Of a DNA stretch of 64,000 nt, positions 34,634 to 44,772 are shown one piece after another (position 1 is the first letter of the stretch; the number at the start of each line of letters is the position of its first letter). The stretch spans positions 310,001 through 374,000 of the forward strand of contig NZ_BBYG01000008.1 of NCBI RefSeq assembly GCF_001184025.1, given 5' to 3'. The notes under the pieces are model-generated. The model searched no databases, was not told where the DNA came from, and saw nothing but the letters and a program-made list of their open reading frames with translations. The position numbers were made by a program, and so were the translations under genes. The stretch is from Streptomyces maremycinicus (GTDB lineage: Bacteria > Actinomycetota > Actinomycetes > Streptomycetales > Streptomycetaceae).

Positions 34634-35012
34634 TGCGTGACCCCTTGTAGCCGTTCAGAGCGGATACGGTGCCCACGACCGTACAACTACGATCTAAGGA
34701 GATGAAAATATGACTCATTGCGAATCTAGCCTCAGACACCAGTAAAAGGGAAGAAATAGGGCCGAATGGGGCATCGCTTGTGATGAAAGCTTGAGGGTCC
34801 GTGTGGCTGCCTCCTCTGTATCCGCCCCCTCACGTAGAGTGCCGAAGAATGCATGCGGCCCCGTAACTCTTTCGAGTGACCGTCGTTGAGAGTGCGGTGG
34901 CGGTTGAAAACACAAACGCTCGGGCAGGCGTCCGAGACGGTCGACCGCACAGGTGACGATTCGTAACAGCCTGGAGGCACAAGGTGACGCGCATCAGCTG
35001 CGGAGGGCGGCC
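34634..35012. other. whiD-bldM divergent regulatory region
   Basis: 379 bases without an annotated gene. 34690-34770 is unusually A+T rich for this chromosome and probably holds the whiD promoter(s). A sigma-BldN-like promoter for bldM lies at 34862-34889, giving bldM a leader of over 110 bases. An 11-codon reading frame with a perfectly spaced AAGGAG site lies at 34710-34745 on the plus strand. Confidence 0.6.
34862..34889 (+). promoter_or_regulatory. Sigma-BldN (ECF) promoter of bldM
   Basis: CGTAAC at 34862-34867 and CGTTGA at 34884-34889, exactly 16 bases apart. This is the -35/-10 pair published for BldN-dependent promoters including the bldM p1 promoter (from memory). Transcription would start about 120 bases before the bldM ATG. 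Confidence 0.88.
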
Positions 35013-35624
35013 ATGACATCCGTCCTCGTCTGCGACGACTCCCCGCTTGCCCGAGAGGCGCTCCGCCGCGCGGTCGCGACCGTGCCCGGCGTCGAGCGCG
35101 TGACGACGGCGGCCAACGGCGAGGAAGTCCTCCGCCGCTGGGGTGCCGACCGCTCGGACCTGATTCTGATGGACGTACGCATGCCCGGACTGGGCGGCGT
35201 CGAGACCGTACGGCGACTGCTGTCCGCCGACCCGGGAGCACGCATCATCATGCTGACGGTCGCGGAGGACCTCGACGGCGTCGCCCTCGCGGTGGCCGCC
35301 GGCGCCCGCGGCTATCTGCACAAGGACGCCTCGCGCGCCGAACTGCGCGCGACCGTCACGCAGGCGCTCGCCGACCCGACCTGGCGGCTCGCCCCGCGCC
35401 GGCTGCGCTCGGCCGAGATGGGCGCGGCGCCCACGCTCACCGCCCGTGAGATCCAGGTCCTCGAGGGCATGAGCCACGGCCGCTCCAACGCGGAGATCGG
35501 CCGTGAGCTGTTCCTCTCCGAGGACACCGTCAAGACGCACGCCCGCCGGCTCTTCAAGAAGCTCGGCGCCTCGGACCGCGCGCACGCGGTGGCGCTCGGC
35601 TTCCGGTGGGGACTGGTCCGCTAG
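35013..35624 (+). CDS. bldM: Developmental response regulator BldM
   Basis: 203 residues. Receiver domain about 1-120 (TSVLVCDDSPLAREALRRAV, phospho-acceptor-position Asp54 in LILMDVRMPGLGG, GYLHKDASRAEL) and a LuxR/NarL-type helix-turn-helix (LTAREIQVLEGMSHGRSNAEIGRELFLSEDTVKTHARRLFKKLG). BldM needs no cognate kinase in Streptomyces and activates aerial-hypha genes as a homodimer and sporulation genes as a heterodimer with WhiI. The start at ATG 35013 has GGAGGG seven bases before it. No terminator is obvious after its stop. Confidence 0.95.
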   Translation: MTSVLVCDDSPLAREALRRAVATVPGVERVTTAANGEEVLRRWGADRSDLILMDVRMPGLGGVETVRRLLSADPGARIIMLTVAEDLDGVALAVAAGARGYLHKDASRAELRATVTQALADPTWRLAPRRLRSAEMGAAPTLTAREIQVLEGMSHGRSNAEIGRELFLSEDTVKTHARRLFKKLGASDRAHAVALGFRWGLVR

Positions 35625-35986
35625 GAGCTCTCCCCGCCTGCCCGTCCCCGCCGCCTGTCTCCGATGTCCGTCCCCGCGGGCCCGGAGCGGACCCGAGCGG
35701 GACCGGGCCGGGCCGGTCCACCGAGGGACGGACCGCGGCCGTCCGGTGGATCCGATCGGCTTCGGGTGACATCCGTCATCCGGTGAGGGGAGCGGGGTCG
35801 TGGACCGAACTCCCAGCTCAGACGCGGTGCGGAGGCCGGACGGCAACCTCTGTCACCGCACGGCGTACCGGAGCGGCGCAGCCTCTCGCAGGATGCCCGC
35901 TGCTCGTTTCGCCGCGGATGCCGCATCCTTGAGGTGTGGAGTTCCTCGGGGACGAGTCGGTCGAGCGGGAGGGGAGGGCGCAGGGG
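35625..35986. other. Gene-free stretch between bldM and the ECF sigma gene
   Basis: About 360 bases. Contains GC-rich sequence with short inverted pieces, no convincing open frame with a ribosome binding site until the GGAGGG before 35987, and an upstream in-frame GTG at 35936 that may be an alternative start of the sigma gene. A promoter for it must lie here, but none is clear. Confidence 0.45.
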
Positions 35987-36664
35987 ATGACTTCCGGCGC
36001 ACCTGCTCATAACGCTTCGGTGCACAACGAAGGGCACGGTGCCGCGGCCGGTCCGGCCGCAGTGCACCATGGACCGATGCGCGATGACGAGGCGGTCACT
36101 GCCGTGGGGACGATCGGGTCGCTCGTCCATCGCGCCGTGGACGGCGACGAGCAGGCCACTCATGACCTGCTGGCCCATGTCCACCCCTTGGCGCTGCGCT
36201 ACTGCCGTACCCGGCTGTCCCGGCTGCCCGGCGACGCGCGCCACTTCGTCGAGGACCTCGCGCAGGAAGTCTGCGTGGCGGTTCTTCTCGCCCTGCCCCG
36301 TTACCGGGACACCGGCAGGCCTTTCGAGGCCTTCGTCTTCGCCATCGCCGCGCACAAGGTCGCCGATCTCCAGCGCGCCGCGATGCGCCACCCGGGCTCG
36401 ACGGCGGTGCCCTCCGACGAGATGCCCGAACGGCCGGACGACTCGCTCGGTCCCGAGGAGCGCGCCCTGCTCAGCAGCGACGCCGAATGGGCCAAGAAGC
36501 TGATGGCCAACCTGCCCGAGAACCAGCGGGAACTGCTCCTGCTGCGGATCGCGGTGGGCCTCACCGCCGAGGAGACCGGCCAGATGTTGGGAATGTCACC
36601 CGGCGCGGTCCGGGTCGCCCAGCACCGGGCGCTGAGCAGACTGCGGGCGCTCGCCGAGCAGTAG
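35987..36664 (+). CDS. shbA: ECF sigma factor of the SigD/ShbA group
   Basis: 225 residues from the ATG at 35987 (a GTG 51 bases earlier and an ATG 90 bases later are alternatives). Region 2: [50 protein letters not shown] and [24 protein letters not shown]. Region 4: [51 protein letters not shown]. The first 40 residues are disordered. In mycobacteria the same locus (next to guaB2, groEL1 and a whiB gene) carries sigD. In Streptomyces the ShbA sigma that drives the principal sigma gene hrdB is, from memory, the same lineage, so the symbol rests on synteny. Confidence 0.82.
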   Translation: MTSGAPAHNASVHNEGHGAAAGPAAVHHGPMRDDEAVTAVGTIGSLVHRAVDGDEQATHDLLAHVHPLALRYCRTRLSRLPGDARHFVEDLAQEVCVAVLLALPRYRDTGRPFEAFVFAIAAHKVADLQRAAMRHPGSTAVPSDEMPERPDDSLGPEERALLSSDAEWAKKLMANLPENQRELLLLRIAVGLTAEETGQMLGMSPGAVRVAQHRALSRLRALAEQ

Positions 36665-36799
36665 CGCGATCCGCGGTGGCCCCCTGGCGCCGCCCTCGAA
36701 AGGCGCGTCGCTGAACAGGGCGCCGACGGTTTCCGTACGAACATACGAAGCCCGGAGTCACGTCCGACCGTGGAATTCGGGAGGTGCGGTTCCCGTTAG

Positions 36800-38347
<1,548 letters not shown>

Positions 38348-38382
38348 CCCGCACGCGCGCGTGAAGCGTTGGTCAGGCGTAC

Positions 38383-38417
38383 CAAGGGCGGCCCCGGGGA
38401 CTCCGGGGCCGCCCTTG
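38383..38417 (+). terminator. Hairpin between guaB and guaB3
   Basis: Perfect 15-bp stem CAAGGGCGGCCCCGG with a five-base loop, ending TTGTCG. It lies 36 bases after the guaB stop and 58 before guaB3. Confidence 0.85.
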
Positions 38418-38474
38418 TCGTACCCGTCGGCGATACTGGAAGACGCTGCAACGCATCAGGGAAAGGCCACACAC

Positions 38475-39599
38475 GTGACTGAGATCGAGATCGGGCGCGG
38501 CAAGCGCGGCCGCCGGGCGTACGCCTTCGACGACATCGCCGTCGTCCCCAGCCGCCGTACGCGGGACCCGAAGGAGGTCTCGATCGCCTGGCAGATCGAC
38601 GCCTACCGGTTCGAGCTGCCCTTCCTGGCCGCCCCCATGGACTCGGTCGTCTCCCCGGCCACCGCCATCCGTATCGGCGAGCTGGGCGGCCTCGGCGTCC
38701 TCAACCTCGAGGGCCTGTGGACCCGGCACGAGGACCCGCAGCCGCTGCTCGACGAGATCGTCGAGCTGGACGCGCAGACCGCGACCCGCCGCCTCCAGGA
38801 GATCTACGCGGCTCCCATCAAGGAGGAGCTGATCGGGCAGCGCATCAAGGAGGTGCGCGACTCGGGCGTGGTCACCGCGGCCGCCCTGTCCCCGCAGCGC
38901 ACGGCCCAGTTCTCCAAGGCCGTCGTGGACGCGGGCGTGGACATCTTCGTCATCCGCGGCACGACCGTGTCGGCGGAGCACGTCTCCGGTTCGCACGAGC
39001 CGCTGAACCTGAAGCAGTTCATCTACGAGCTCGACGTCCCGGTGATCGTCGGCGGCTGTGCCACCTACACGGCGGCCCTGCACCTGATGCGCACGGGCGC
39101 GGCTGGCGTCCTGGTCGGCTTCGGCGGCGGCGCGGCGCACACCACGCGCAACGTGCTGGGCATCCAGGTCCCGATGGCGACGGCGGTCGCGGACGTGGCG
39201 GCGGCCCGCCGTGACTACATGGACGAGTCCGGCGGCCGCTATGTGCACGTGATCGCGGACGGCGGCGTCGGCTGGTCCGGCGACCTGGCCAAGGCGATCG
39301 CCTGCGGTGCCGACTCGGTGATGATGGGCTCGCCGCTGGCGCGCGCGACCGACGCGCCGGGCCGTGGTCACCACTGGGGCATGGAGGCCGTCAACGAGGA
39401 GCTGCCGCGTGGGCAGAAGGTCGACCTCGGCACGGTCGGCACCATCGAGGAGGTCCTCACCGGCCCGTCGCACACGCCCGACGGCTCGATGAACCTCTTC
39501 GGTGCCCTGCGCCGCGCCATGGCCACCACCGGGTACAGCGAGCTGAAGGAGTTCCAGCGCGTCGAGGTGACGGTGGCGGACTCGGTGCACCGCCGATAG
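38475..39599 (+). CDS. guaB3: GuaB3 family IMP dehydrogenase-like protein
   Basis: 374 residues from a GTG at 38475 (upstream frame extension of 38 residues ignored). It is IMPDH-like but has no CBS domains: TEIEIGRGKRGRRAYAFDDIAVVPSRRTRDPKEVSIAWQID, LGGLGVLNLEGLWTRHED, FVIRGTTVSAEHVSG, VGGCATYTAALHLMRTGAAGVLVGFGGGAAHTTRNVLGI and VIADGGVGWSGDLAKAIACGAD. It lacks the classical GSICTTR Cys loop, having GGGAAHTTRN there. This GuaB3 type follows guaB in nearly all actinomycetes. GuaB3 proteins elsewhere reduce GMP to IMP (purine salvage), but this one is not experimentally known. Confidence 0.9.
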   Translation: MTEIEIGRGKRGRRAYAFDDIAVVPSRRTRDPKEVSIAWQIDAYRFELPFLAAPMDSVVSPATAIRIGELGGLGVLNLEGLWTRHEDPQPLLDEIVELDAQTATRRLQEIYAAPIKEELIGQRIKEVRDSGVVTAAALSPQRTAQFSKAVVDAGVDIFVIRGTTVSAEHVSGSHEPLNLKQFIYELDVPVIVGGCATYTAALHLMRTGAAGVLVGFGGGAAHTTRNVLGIQVPMATAVADVAAARRDYMDESGGRYVHVIADGGVGWSGDLAKAIACGADSVMMGSPLARATDAPGRGHHWGMEAVNEELPRGQKVDLGTVGTIEEVLTGPSHTPDGSMNLFGALRRAMATTGYSELKEFQRVEVTVADSVHRR

Positions 39600-39622
39600 G
39601 CGCTTCTCCGTAGGACGTCGGC

Positions 39623-39664
39623 AGGGGCCGGTCAACTCACTCGGGTGAGGTGGCCGGCCCCTTT
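39623..39664 (+). terminator. Terminator after guaB3
   Basis: AGGGGCCGG ... CCGGCCCCT stem with an imperfect inner stem (AACTCAC/GTGAGGT) and three trailing T residues. Confidence 0.75.
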
Positions 39665-40033
39665 CGCATGCCCGGACGGGCCGGGGCGGGTGACGCGGAG
39701 CGGGGGCGCGCGGTCGCGTTCGGGGCGGAACCGGGCTGGTCAGGGGGGCGTGGGCCATGGCGGCGTCGTGGAAGGGGGCGCCCGTTGGACGTCACCGCAA
39801 GCCCACCCGCTGGGACCGCTTCGGACGGTGCGGTGCCGGAGGAGGTGGATCTTGCGTCTTTTCGGATGGTGAGCGGCCGCCCCCAACACACGTAGGGGCG
39901 GAGATTCCGTGATGCATCCTGGAGCCTGCCGCAGTGACCGCTGCGGTGGGCTCCGCCTGTTCCGTACGTTACCGGCGGGCGGTGGCGCACGCCACCAGCC
40001 CCCGGAGCCCTGGGCGGCCGTGTGCGCCCCGGC
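39665..40033. other. Gene-free stretch between guaB3 and the sugar dehydrogenase
   Basis: About 370 bases between convergent genes. Several overlapping open frames exist on both strands, none with a good ribosome binding site or recognisable protein. A short plus-strand frame beginning at an ATG near 39757 reads GRHRKPTRWDRFG, reminiscent of Streptomyces wall-protein N-termini, but it ends within 52 codons and is not called. Confidence 0.45.
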
Positions 40034-41242
40034 TCACAACCGGTGCGCCGCCCCCGTAGGGGTGGCCCCCCGCGTGTCCAGCAGCAGCTGCGCCTTCACC
40101 GACAGGCCCTGGAGGTCGTACGTCCGGTGCTGCTGGAGGAGGATCGTCAGGTCGGCGTCCGCCGCGGCCTCGTACAGGGAGTCGGCGCGCGGCACCGGGC
40201 GGTCCAGGACGCTCCAGGACGGGACGTGCGGGTCGTTGTAGCTGACGGCGGCGCCGAGCTCCATCAGGCGGATCGCGATCTCGCGCGCGGGGGTGTTCTG
40301 CTGGTCGGCGAGGTCGGGCTTGTAGGTGACGCCGAGCAGCAGCACGCGCGCGCCCCGCGCCGACTTGCCGTGCTCGTTGAGGAGGGCGGCGGCGCGCTGG
40401 ACGACGTAGCGGGGCATCCGGCTGTTGACCTGCTGGGCCAGTTCGACCATGCGCAGCGGGCTGCCGGAGTGGCCGGTCCGGTCCAGGGGGACGGAGTGGC
40501 CGCCGACCCCGGGGCCGGGGCGGAAGGCCTCGAAGCCGAAGGGCTTGGTCTCCGCGCAGCGGACGACGTCCCACAGGTCGACGCCGAGGTCGTGGCAGAG
40601 GACGGCCATCTCGTTGACGAGGGCGATGTTCACGTGCCGGAAGTTGGTCTCCAGGAGTTGCACGGTCTCGGCCTCCCGCAGGCCACGCGCGCGTACCACC
40701 TTGTCGGTGAGACGGCCGTAGAAGGCGGCGGCGGACTCGGTGCAGGCGGGGGTGAGACCGCCGATGACCTTCGGGGTGTTGGCCGGGTTGAAGGCGCGGG
40801 TACCCGGGTCGACCCGGCTGGGGGAGTAGGCCAGGTGGAAGTCGCGTCCCGCGCGCAGGCCGGAGGTCTCCTCCAGCAGAGGCCGCAGGAAGTCCTCCGT
40901 GGCGCCCGGGTACACGGGCGACTCGAGGATCACGGTGGTGTGCGGGCGCAGGTGCCCGGCGAGGGTGCGGGCGGCCGTTTCCAGCTGGGTCAGGTCGAGC
41001 CCGCCGTCCGCGTCGCGTGGGGTGGGGGCGCAGATGACGGCGGTGCGTACCCGGCCCAGCTCGGCGGGGTTGGTGGCGGGCCGGAAGCCTCCCGAGAGCA
41101 TCCGGCGCAGTTCGGCGGGGCTGAGGGAGCCGGCCTCGGGGCCGGTGCGGTAGCCGATGGTGGGGATTCCGGCGGCCACGGCGGCCTGGGCCAGGGGCAG
41201 GCCGAACGGGCCGAGTCCGATGACGGCGAGATCTGCGGGCAT
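40034..41242 (-). CDS. Nucleotide-sugar dehydrogenase family protein (UDP-ManNAc dehydrogenase-like) without catalytic Cys and Lys
   Basis: 402 residues. The NAD-binding LAVIGLGPFGLPLAQAAVAAG is at the N-terminus, followed by VILESPVYPGATEDFLRPLLEE, AYSPSRVDPGTRAFNP and AETVQLLETNFRHVNIALVNEMA. The last segment normally reads xxVKLxENTFRxVNIAxxNE; here Lys is Gln and the Asn-Thr order is swapped. The catalytic loop normally GGHCxPxDP reads GGHSVPLDRTG, with Ser for Cys. The C-terminal domain (GVTYKPDLADQQNTPAREIAIRLMELG) is intact. Oxidation of a 4-hydroxyl to an acid is therefore doubtful. Stops 34 bases before a low-complexity stretch. A fold-related binding or altered reaction is inferred. 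Confidence 0.85.
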   Translation of the reverse strand: MPADLAVIGLGPFGLPLAQAAVAAGIPTIGYRTGPEAGSLSPAELRRMLSGGFRPATNPAELGRVRTAVICAPTPRDADGGLDLTQLETAARTLAGHLRPHTTVILESPVYPGATEDFLRPLLEETSGLRAGRDFHLAYSPSRVDPGTRAFNPANTPKVIGGLTPACTESAAAFYGRLTDKVVRARGLREAETVQLLETNFRHVNIALVNEMAVLCHDLGVDLWDVVRCAETKPFGFEAFRPGPGVGGHSVPLDRTGHSGSPLRMVELAQQVNSRMPRYVVQRAAALLNEHGKSARGARVLLLGVTYKPDLADQQNTPAREIAIRLMELGAAVSYNDPHVPSWSVLDRPVPRADSLYEAAADADLTILLQQHRTYDLQGLSVKAQLLLDTRGATPTGAAHRL

Positions 41243-41642
41243 GGCGTATGCCGTCCTTCCCAGTAACCGAGGTGGGACAGGTGCGCAAGCCCGGTGGACA
41301 GAGTGGGCGAGCGCAATGTCAGACTAGGAGTAAATATGACCGTTATGCGGGATTGATCGACTGTGTTGGCGGTTGTGTCGATCGGCCTGCCCGGGCCGTG
41401 CGCCGAGCGGCGGCGACCCGCGGCTGCGGCGGTCGGCGACGACCGGCAGCGACCAGCCGTGACGGCCCGTGGCCTCCGTCGCGTTCTCCGGAAGGGTCGG
41501 TTCAGGTTCCGTGGGAGTTGTCCACAGGCTGGGGGCGAGTGGTGGCTGAAGCGGGGCATCGCGGTCAGAATTTGGGCATGAGGGATACGAACCGGATCTC
41601 GCCCTGAGGGTGCGGCCGGCGCGACCTGTACGGGAGGCAGCG
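41243..41642. other. Divergent promoter region of the sugar dehydrogenase and glpD
   Basis: 400 bases. The A+T-rich patch 41320-41358 stands out. On the minus strand it offers -10-like CATATT and probably holds the dehydrogenase promoter (GGGAAGGA lies before its ATG). On the plus strand an AGGAG site stands five bases before an ATG (41336) that opens a six-codon frame. The remaining GC-rich 200 bases contain only a weak 72-codon frame. A glpD operator is not evident. Confidence 0.5.
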
Positions 41643-43349
41643 GTGAGGACAGCGACACTGGGGCCGGCACAGCGAGCCGAGTCACTGGCAGCCATGGCCG
41701 AGCGGGAGCTGGACGTGCTCGTGGTGGGAGCCGGTGTGGTCGGCGCGGGCACCGCCCTGGACGCCGTGACACGCGGCCTGTCCACGGGCCTGGTCGAGGC
41801 GCGCGACTGGGCGTCGGGCACGTCGAGCCGGTCCAGCAAACTGATCCACGGTGGCCTGCGCTATCTGGAGATGCTCGACTTCGCGCTCGTACGGGAAGCG
41901 CTCAAGGAGCGCGGGCTGCTGCTGGAGCGGCTCGCTCCGCACCTCGTGAAGCCCGTGCCCTTCCTGTACCCGCTCCAGCACAAGGGCTGGGAACGCTGGT
42001 ACGCCGGTTCGGGCGTAGCGCTCTACGACGCGATGTCCATGGCCCGCGGGCACGGCCGGGGCCTGCCGACGCACCGCCACCTGACCCGCGGTCACGCCCT
42101 GCGGGTCGCCCCCGCCTTGAAGAAGGACGCTCTGGTCGGCGCGTTGCAGTACTACGACGCCCAGATGGACGACGCCCGCTTCGTCGCCACCCTCGTGCGC
42201 ACGGCCGTGGCCTACGGGGCGAAGGCGGCCAACCGCGCGCGGGTGACGGGCTTCCTGCGCGAGGGCGAACGGGTCGTGGGCGCGCGTGTGCAGGACGCCG
42301 AGGGAGGAGGGGAGTACGAGATCCGCGCCCGGCAGATCGTCAACGCCACAGGGGTGTGGACCGACGACACGCAAGCGATGGTGGGAGAGCGCGGGCAGTT
42401 CCACGTCCGCGCGTCCAAGGGCATCCATCTCGTCGTGCCGAGGGACCGCATCAGCTCCTCCACCGGTCTGATCCTGCGCACCGAGAAGTCCGTGCTGTTC
42501 GTCATCCCGTGGGGCCGGCACTGGATCATCGGCACCACCGACACCGACTGGGACCTCGACAAGGCCCACCCGGCCGCCTCCAGCGCGGACATCGACTACG
42601 TGCTGGAACACGTGAACTCGGTCCTGCGGGTCCCGCTCTCCCGGGACGACGTCGAGGGCGTGTACGCCGGGCTGCGCCCGCTGCTGGCCGGCGAGTCCGA
42701 CGCCACCAGCAAGCTGTCGCGGGAGCACACCGTCGCGCATCCGGTACCGGGGCTGGTGGTCGTGGCGGGCGGCAAGTACACGACGTACCGGGTGATGGCG
42801 AAGGACGCGGTCGACGAGGCCGTGCGCGGGCTCGACCAGCGGGTCGCCGACTGCGTCACGGAGGACGTGCCGCTGATCGGCGCGGAAGGCTACCGGGCGC
42901 TGTGGAACGCGCGGGCGCGGATCGCGGCGCGGACCGGGCTGCACGTGGTGCGGGTGGAGCATCTTCTCAACCGTTTCGGGGCGATGGCGGAGGAGGTGCT
43001 GGACCTCATCGCCACAGACCCGACGCTGGGCGAGCCGCTCCAGAGCGCCGACGACTACCTGCGTGCCGAGATCGTCTACGCCGCCTCCCACGAGGGGGCA
43101 CGGCACCTCGACGACGTCCTGACGCGCCGCACCCGTATCTCCATCGAGACCTTCGACCGCGGCACGCGCAGCGCCCGTGAGGCCGCCGAGCTGATGGCGC
43201 CGGTCCTCGGCTGGGACAAGGACCAGATCGAGCGCGAGGTCCAGCACTACGAGAAGCGGGTGGAGGCCGAGCGGGAGTCCCAGCGTCAGCCCGACGACCT
43301 GACGGCGGACGCGGCCCGGCTGGGAGCGCCGGACATCGTGCCCCTCTGA
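41643..43349 (+). CDS. glpD: FAD-dependent glycerol-3-phosphate dehydrogenase
   Basis: 568 residues from a GTG at 41643 with GGAGG seven bases upstream; a GTG 33 bases earlier is less likely. N-terminal FAD loop LDVLVVGAGVVGAGTALDAVTRG, then TSSRSSKLIHGGLRYLEMLDFALVREALKER, RTVLFVIPWGRHWIIGTTDTDWD-like nucleotide/substrate segment and the C-terminal helical GlpD domain (LLNRFGAMAEEVLDLIATDP, RTRISIETFDRGTRSAREAAELMAPVLGWD). It oxidises glycerol-3-phosphate to DHAP at the membrane, feeding electrons to quinones. No glpK or glpF lies beside it. Confidence 0.94.
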   Translation: MRTATLGPAQRAESLAAMAERELDVLVVGAGVVGAGTALDAVTRGLSTGLVEARDWASGTSSRSSKLIHGGLRYLEMLDFALVREALKERGLLLERLAPHLVKPVPFLYPLQHKGWERWYAGSGVALYDAMSMARGHGRGLPTHRHLTRGHALRVAPALKKDALVGALQYYDAQMDDARFVATLVRTAVAYGAKAANRARVTGFLREGERVVGARVQDAEGGGEYEIRARQIVNATGVWTDDTQAMVGERGQFHVRASKGIHLVVPRDRISSSTGLILRTEKSVLFVIPWGRHWIIGTTDTDWDLDKAHPAASSADIDYVLEHVNSVLRVPLSRDDVEGVYAGLRPLLAGESDATSKLSREHTVAHPVPGLVVVAGGKYTTYRVMAKDAVDEAVRGLDQRVADCVTEDVPLIGAEGYRALWNARARIAARTGLHVVRVEHLLNRFGAMAEEVLDLIATDPTLGEPLQSADDYLRAEIVYAASHEGARHLDDVLTRRTRISIETFDRGTRSAREAAELMAPVLGWDKDQIEREVQHYEKRVEAERESQRQPDDLTADAARLGAPDIVPL

Positions 43350-43388
43350 ACTTCCGAACGTCCCTTCCCGGCCCGGTGAATTCCCCTG

Positions 43389-43424
43389 TCGGCCCCGCGC
43401 CCGCCTCGGCTTGCGCGGGGCCGA
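43389..43424. terminator. Bidirectional terminator after glpD
   Basis: 12-bp stem TCGGCCCCGCGC / GCGCGGGGCCGA with a 12-base loop between convergent genes. Confidence 0.75.
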
Positions 43425-43476
43425 TTCACTCGAACGGGTGCGCCGATCCGGGATATCCGTTCGGAGCCGGGTCGTT

Positions 43477-44520
43477 CTACGGACAGCGAGGACAGAACTC
43501 GGCGGCGAGCAGGGCCGGTTCGAGGGCGGGGTCTGCGATCGCCGTCGTGTTCACCCGGAAGGTGAGGACACGCCGACCGTCGACGGTGGCCGCGGTGCGC
43601 ACGTAGCTTCCGGTGATCCGGCCGTTGTGTCCCCACACCGTGACGCCGCACGGGAGCTTCACGGGGAACAGACCCATGCCGTACGAGCCGTGTGCGGTAC
43701 GGGTGTCGAGCATCTCGCGCAGCCGGCGCGGGGGCAGCAGTTCGCCGCCGAGCAGCGCCGCGTAGAAGCGGTTCAGGTCGGTGAGCGTGGTCACCAGCTC
43801 GCCCGCGGCCCCGGCCACCCGCGGGTCGAGTGCGGTGACGTCGGTCCCGTCCGGGGCATAGGCATGGCCGTGCGGGGAGGGCAGAGAGGTGCGGGAGCCG
43901 GGGAAGGAGGTGCCCGTCAGACCCAGCGGAGAGATGATCCGCCGCTTCGCCTCCGTGGCGTACGGGCGGCCGGTGACCCGCTCGACCACCAGGCCGAGCA
44001 GGACGTAGTTGGTGTTGGAGTAGGCGAAGCGGCCGCGGTCGGCCGGAGGGTGGGTGACGGCGATACGGACGGCTTGCAGCGGGAGGACGGGCACGACTCC
44101 CTCGGTGTCCCGGGTGAAGTCGTACAGGCCACTGGTGTGGGTGAGCAGGGAACGCAGGGTCAGCGCGCGCCCGTCGTTGCCCGCCCCGCGCACCAGGCCC
44201 GGCAGGTGCGACTCCACCGTGTCGGACAGCGACAGCCGGTGCTCGGAGGCCAGTTGGAGCACGACGGTGGCGAGGAAGGTCTTCGTGATGCTGCCGGCCC
44301 GGAAATGGTCGGAGCGGGAGACGCCGGGGCCGGCCTCCGCGTAGCGGGTGCCGCTCTCCTCACCGGCCAGCAGGGCGGCGGCGGGCGCCTTGCCCCGGGT
44401 GAGGAGCAGCGGGAGGAGGGAGGCCGTGGGCGGTGCGGGGGCGGCCTGTGAGCCGGTCGCGAACAGGCCGAGGAGCGCGAGGGCCACGGGTCCGGCCACC
44501 ATGCTCCGCAGCGGTCGCAT
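43477..44520 (-). CDS. Secreted serine hydrolase (beta-lactamase / DD-carboxypeptidase family)
   Basis: 347 residues. Signal peptide MRPLRSMVAGPVALALLGLFATGSQA. Serine-type motifs of the class C/AmpH fold: the nucleophile in GSITKTF (SxxK), YSN in RFAYSNTNYVLLG, and HNG in VWGHNGRITGSYV in place of KTG. It ends FCPRCP. Family members act on peptidoglycan or amide/ester bonds; substrate unknown. ATG at 44520 with GGAGGAG upstream (a GTG precedes it directly). It diverges from the first kinase gene across 252 bases. Confidence 0.9.
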   Translation of the reverse strand: MRPLRSMVAGPVALALLGLFATGSQAAPAPPTASLLPLLLTRGKAPAAALLAGEESGTRYAEAGPGVSRSDHFRAGSITKTFLATVVLQLASEHRLSLSDTVESHLPGLVRGAGNDGRALTLRSLLTHTSGLYDFTRDTEGVVPVLPLQAVRIAVTHPPADRGRFAYSNTNYVLLGLVVERVTGRPYATEAKRRIISPLGLTGTSFPGSRTSLPSPHGHAYAPDGTDVTALDPRVAGAAGELVTTLTDLNRFYAALLGGELLPPRRLREMLDTRTAHGSYGMGLFPVKLPCGVTVWGHNGRITGSYVRTAATVDGRRVLTFRVNTTAIADPALEPALLAAEFCPRCP

Positions 44521-44772
44521 CACGACTCCTCCCTTCTGCTCTCCTTCCCCGGCAGCCCCATCATCCAGGGCCGGTGGTGTCTCACTTCAGCGGGTCCCCG
44601 CCCCGCGAAAGGGGCCCGTGGGGCCCTGTGGCCGGAGCGTGCTGCACCTTCTGGCCGGAATGCACCGCTCCCGAGTGCGGCCGGAAGGGGATGAGAGGCA
44701 CCCTGGGCGTCGGGCACTTGTCGGGTGAGGGACAATGGAGGCTCTGTCAGGGCGGGTTGCATGAGGGGACGC

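Noticed and set aside
39637..39990. A 117-codon minus-strand protein and overlapping plus-strand frames
   Set aside because: No ribosome binding site, low-complexity Arg/Pro/Ala composition, and a terminator lies in part of it.
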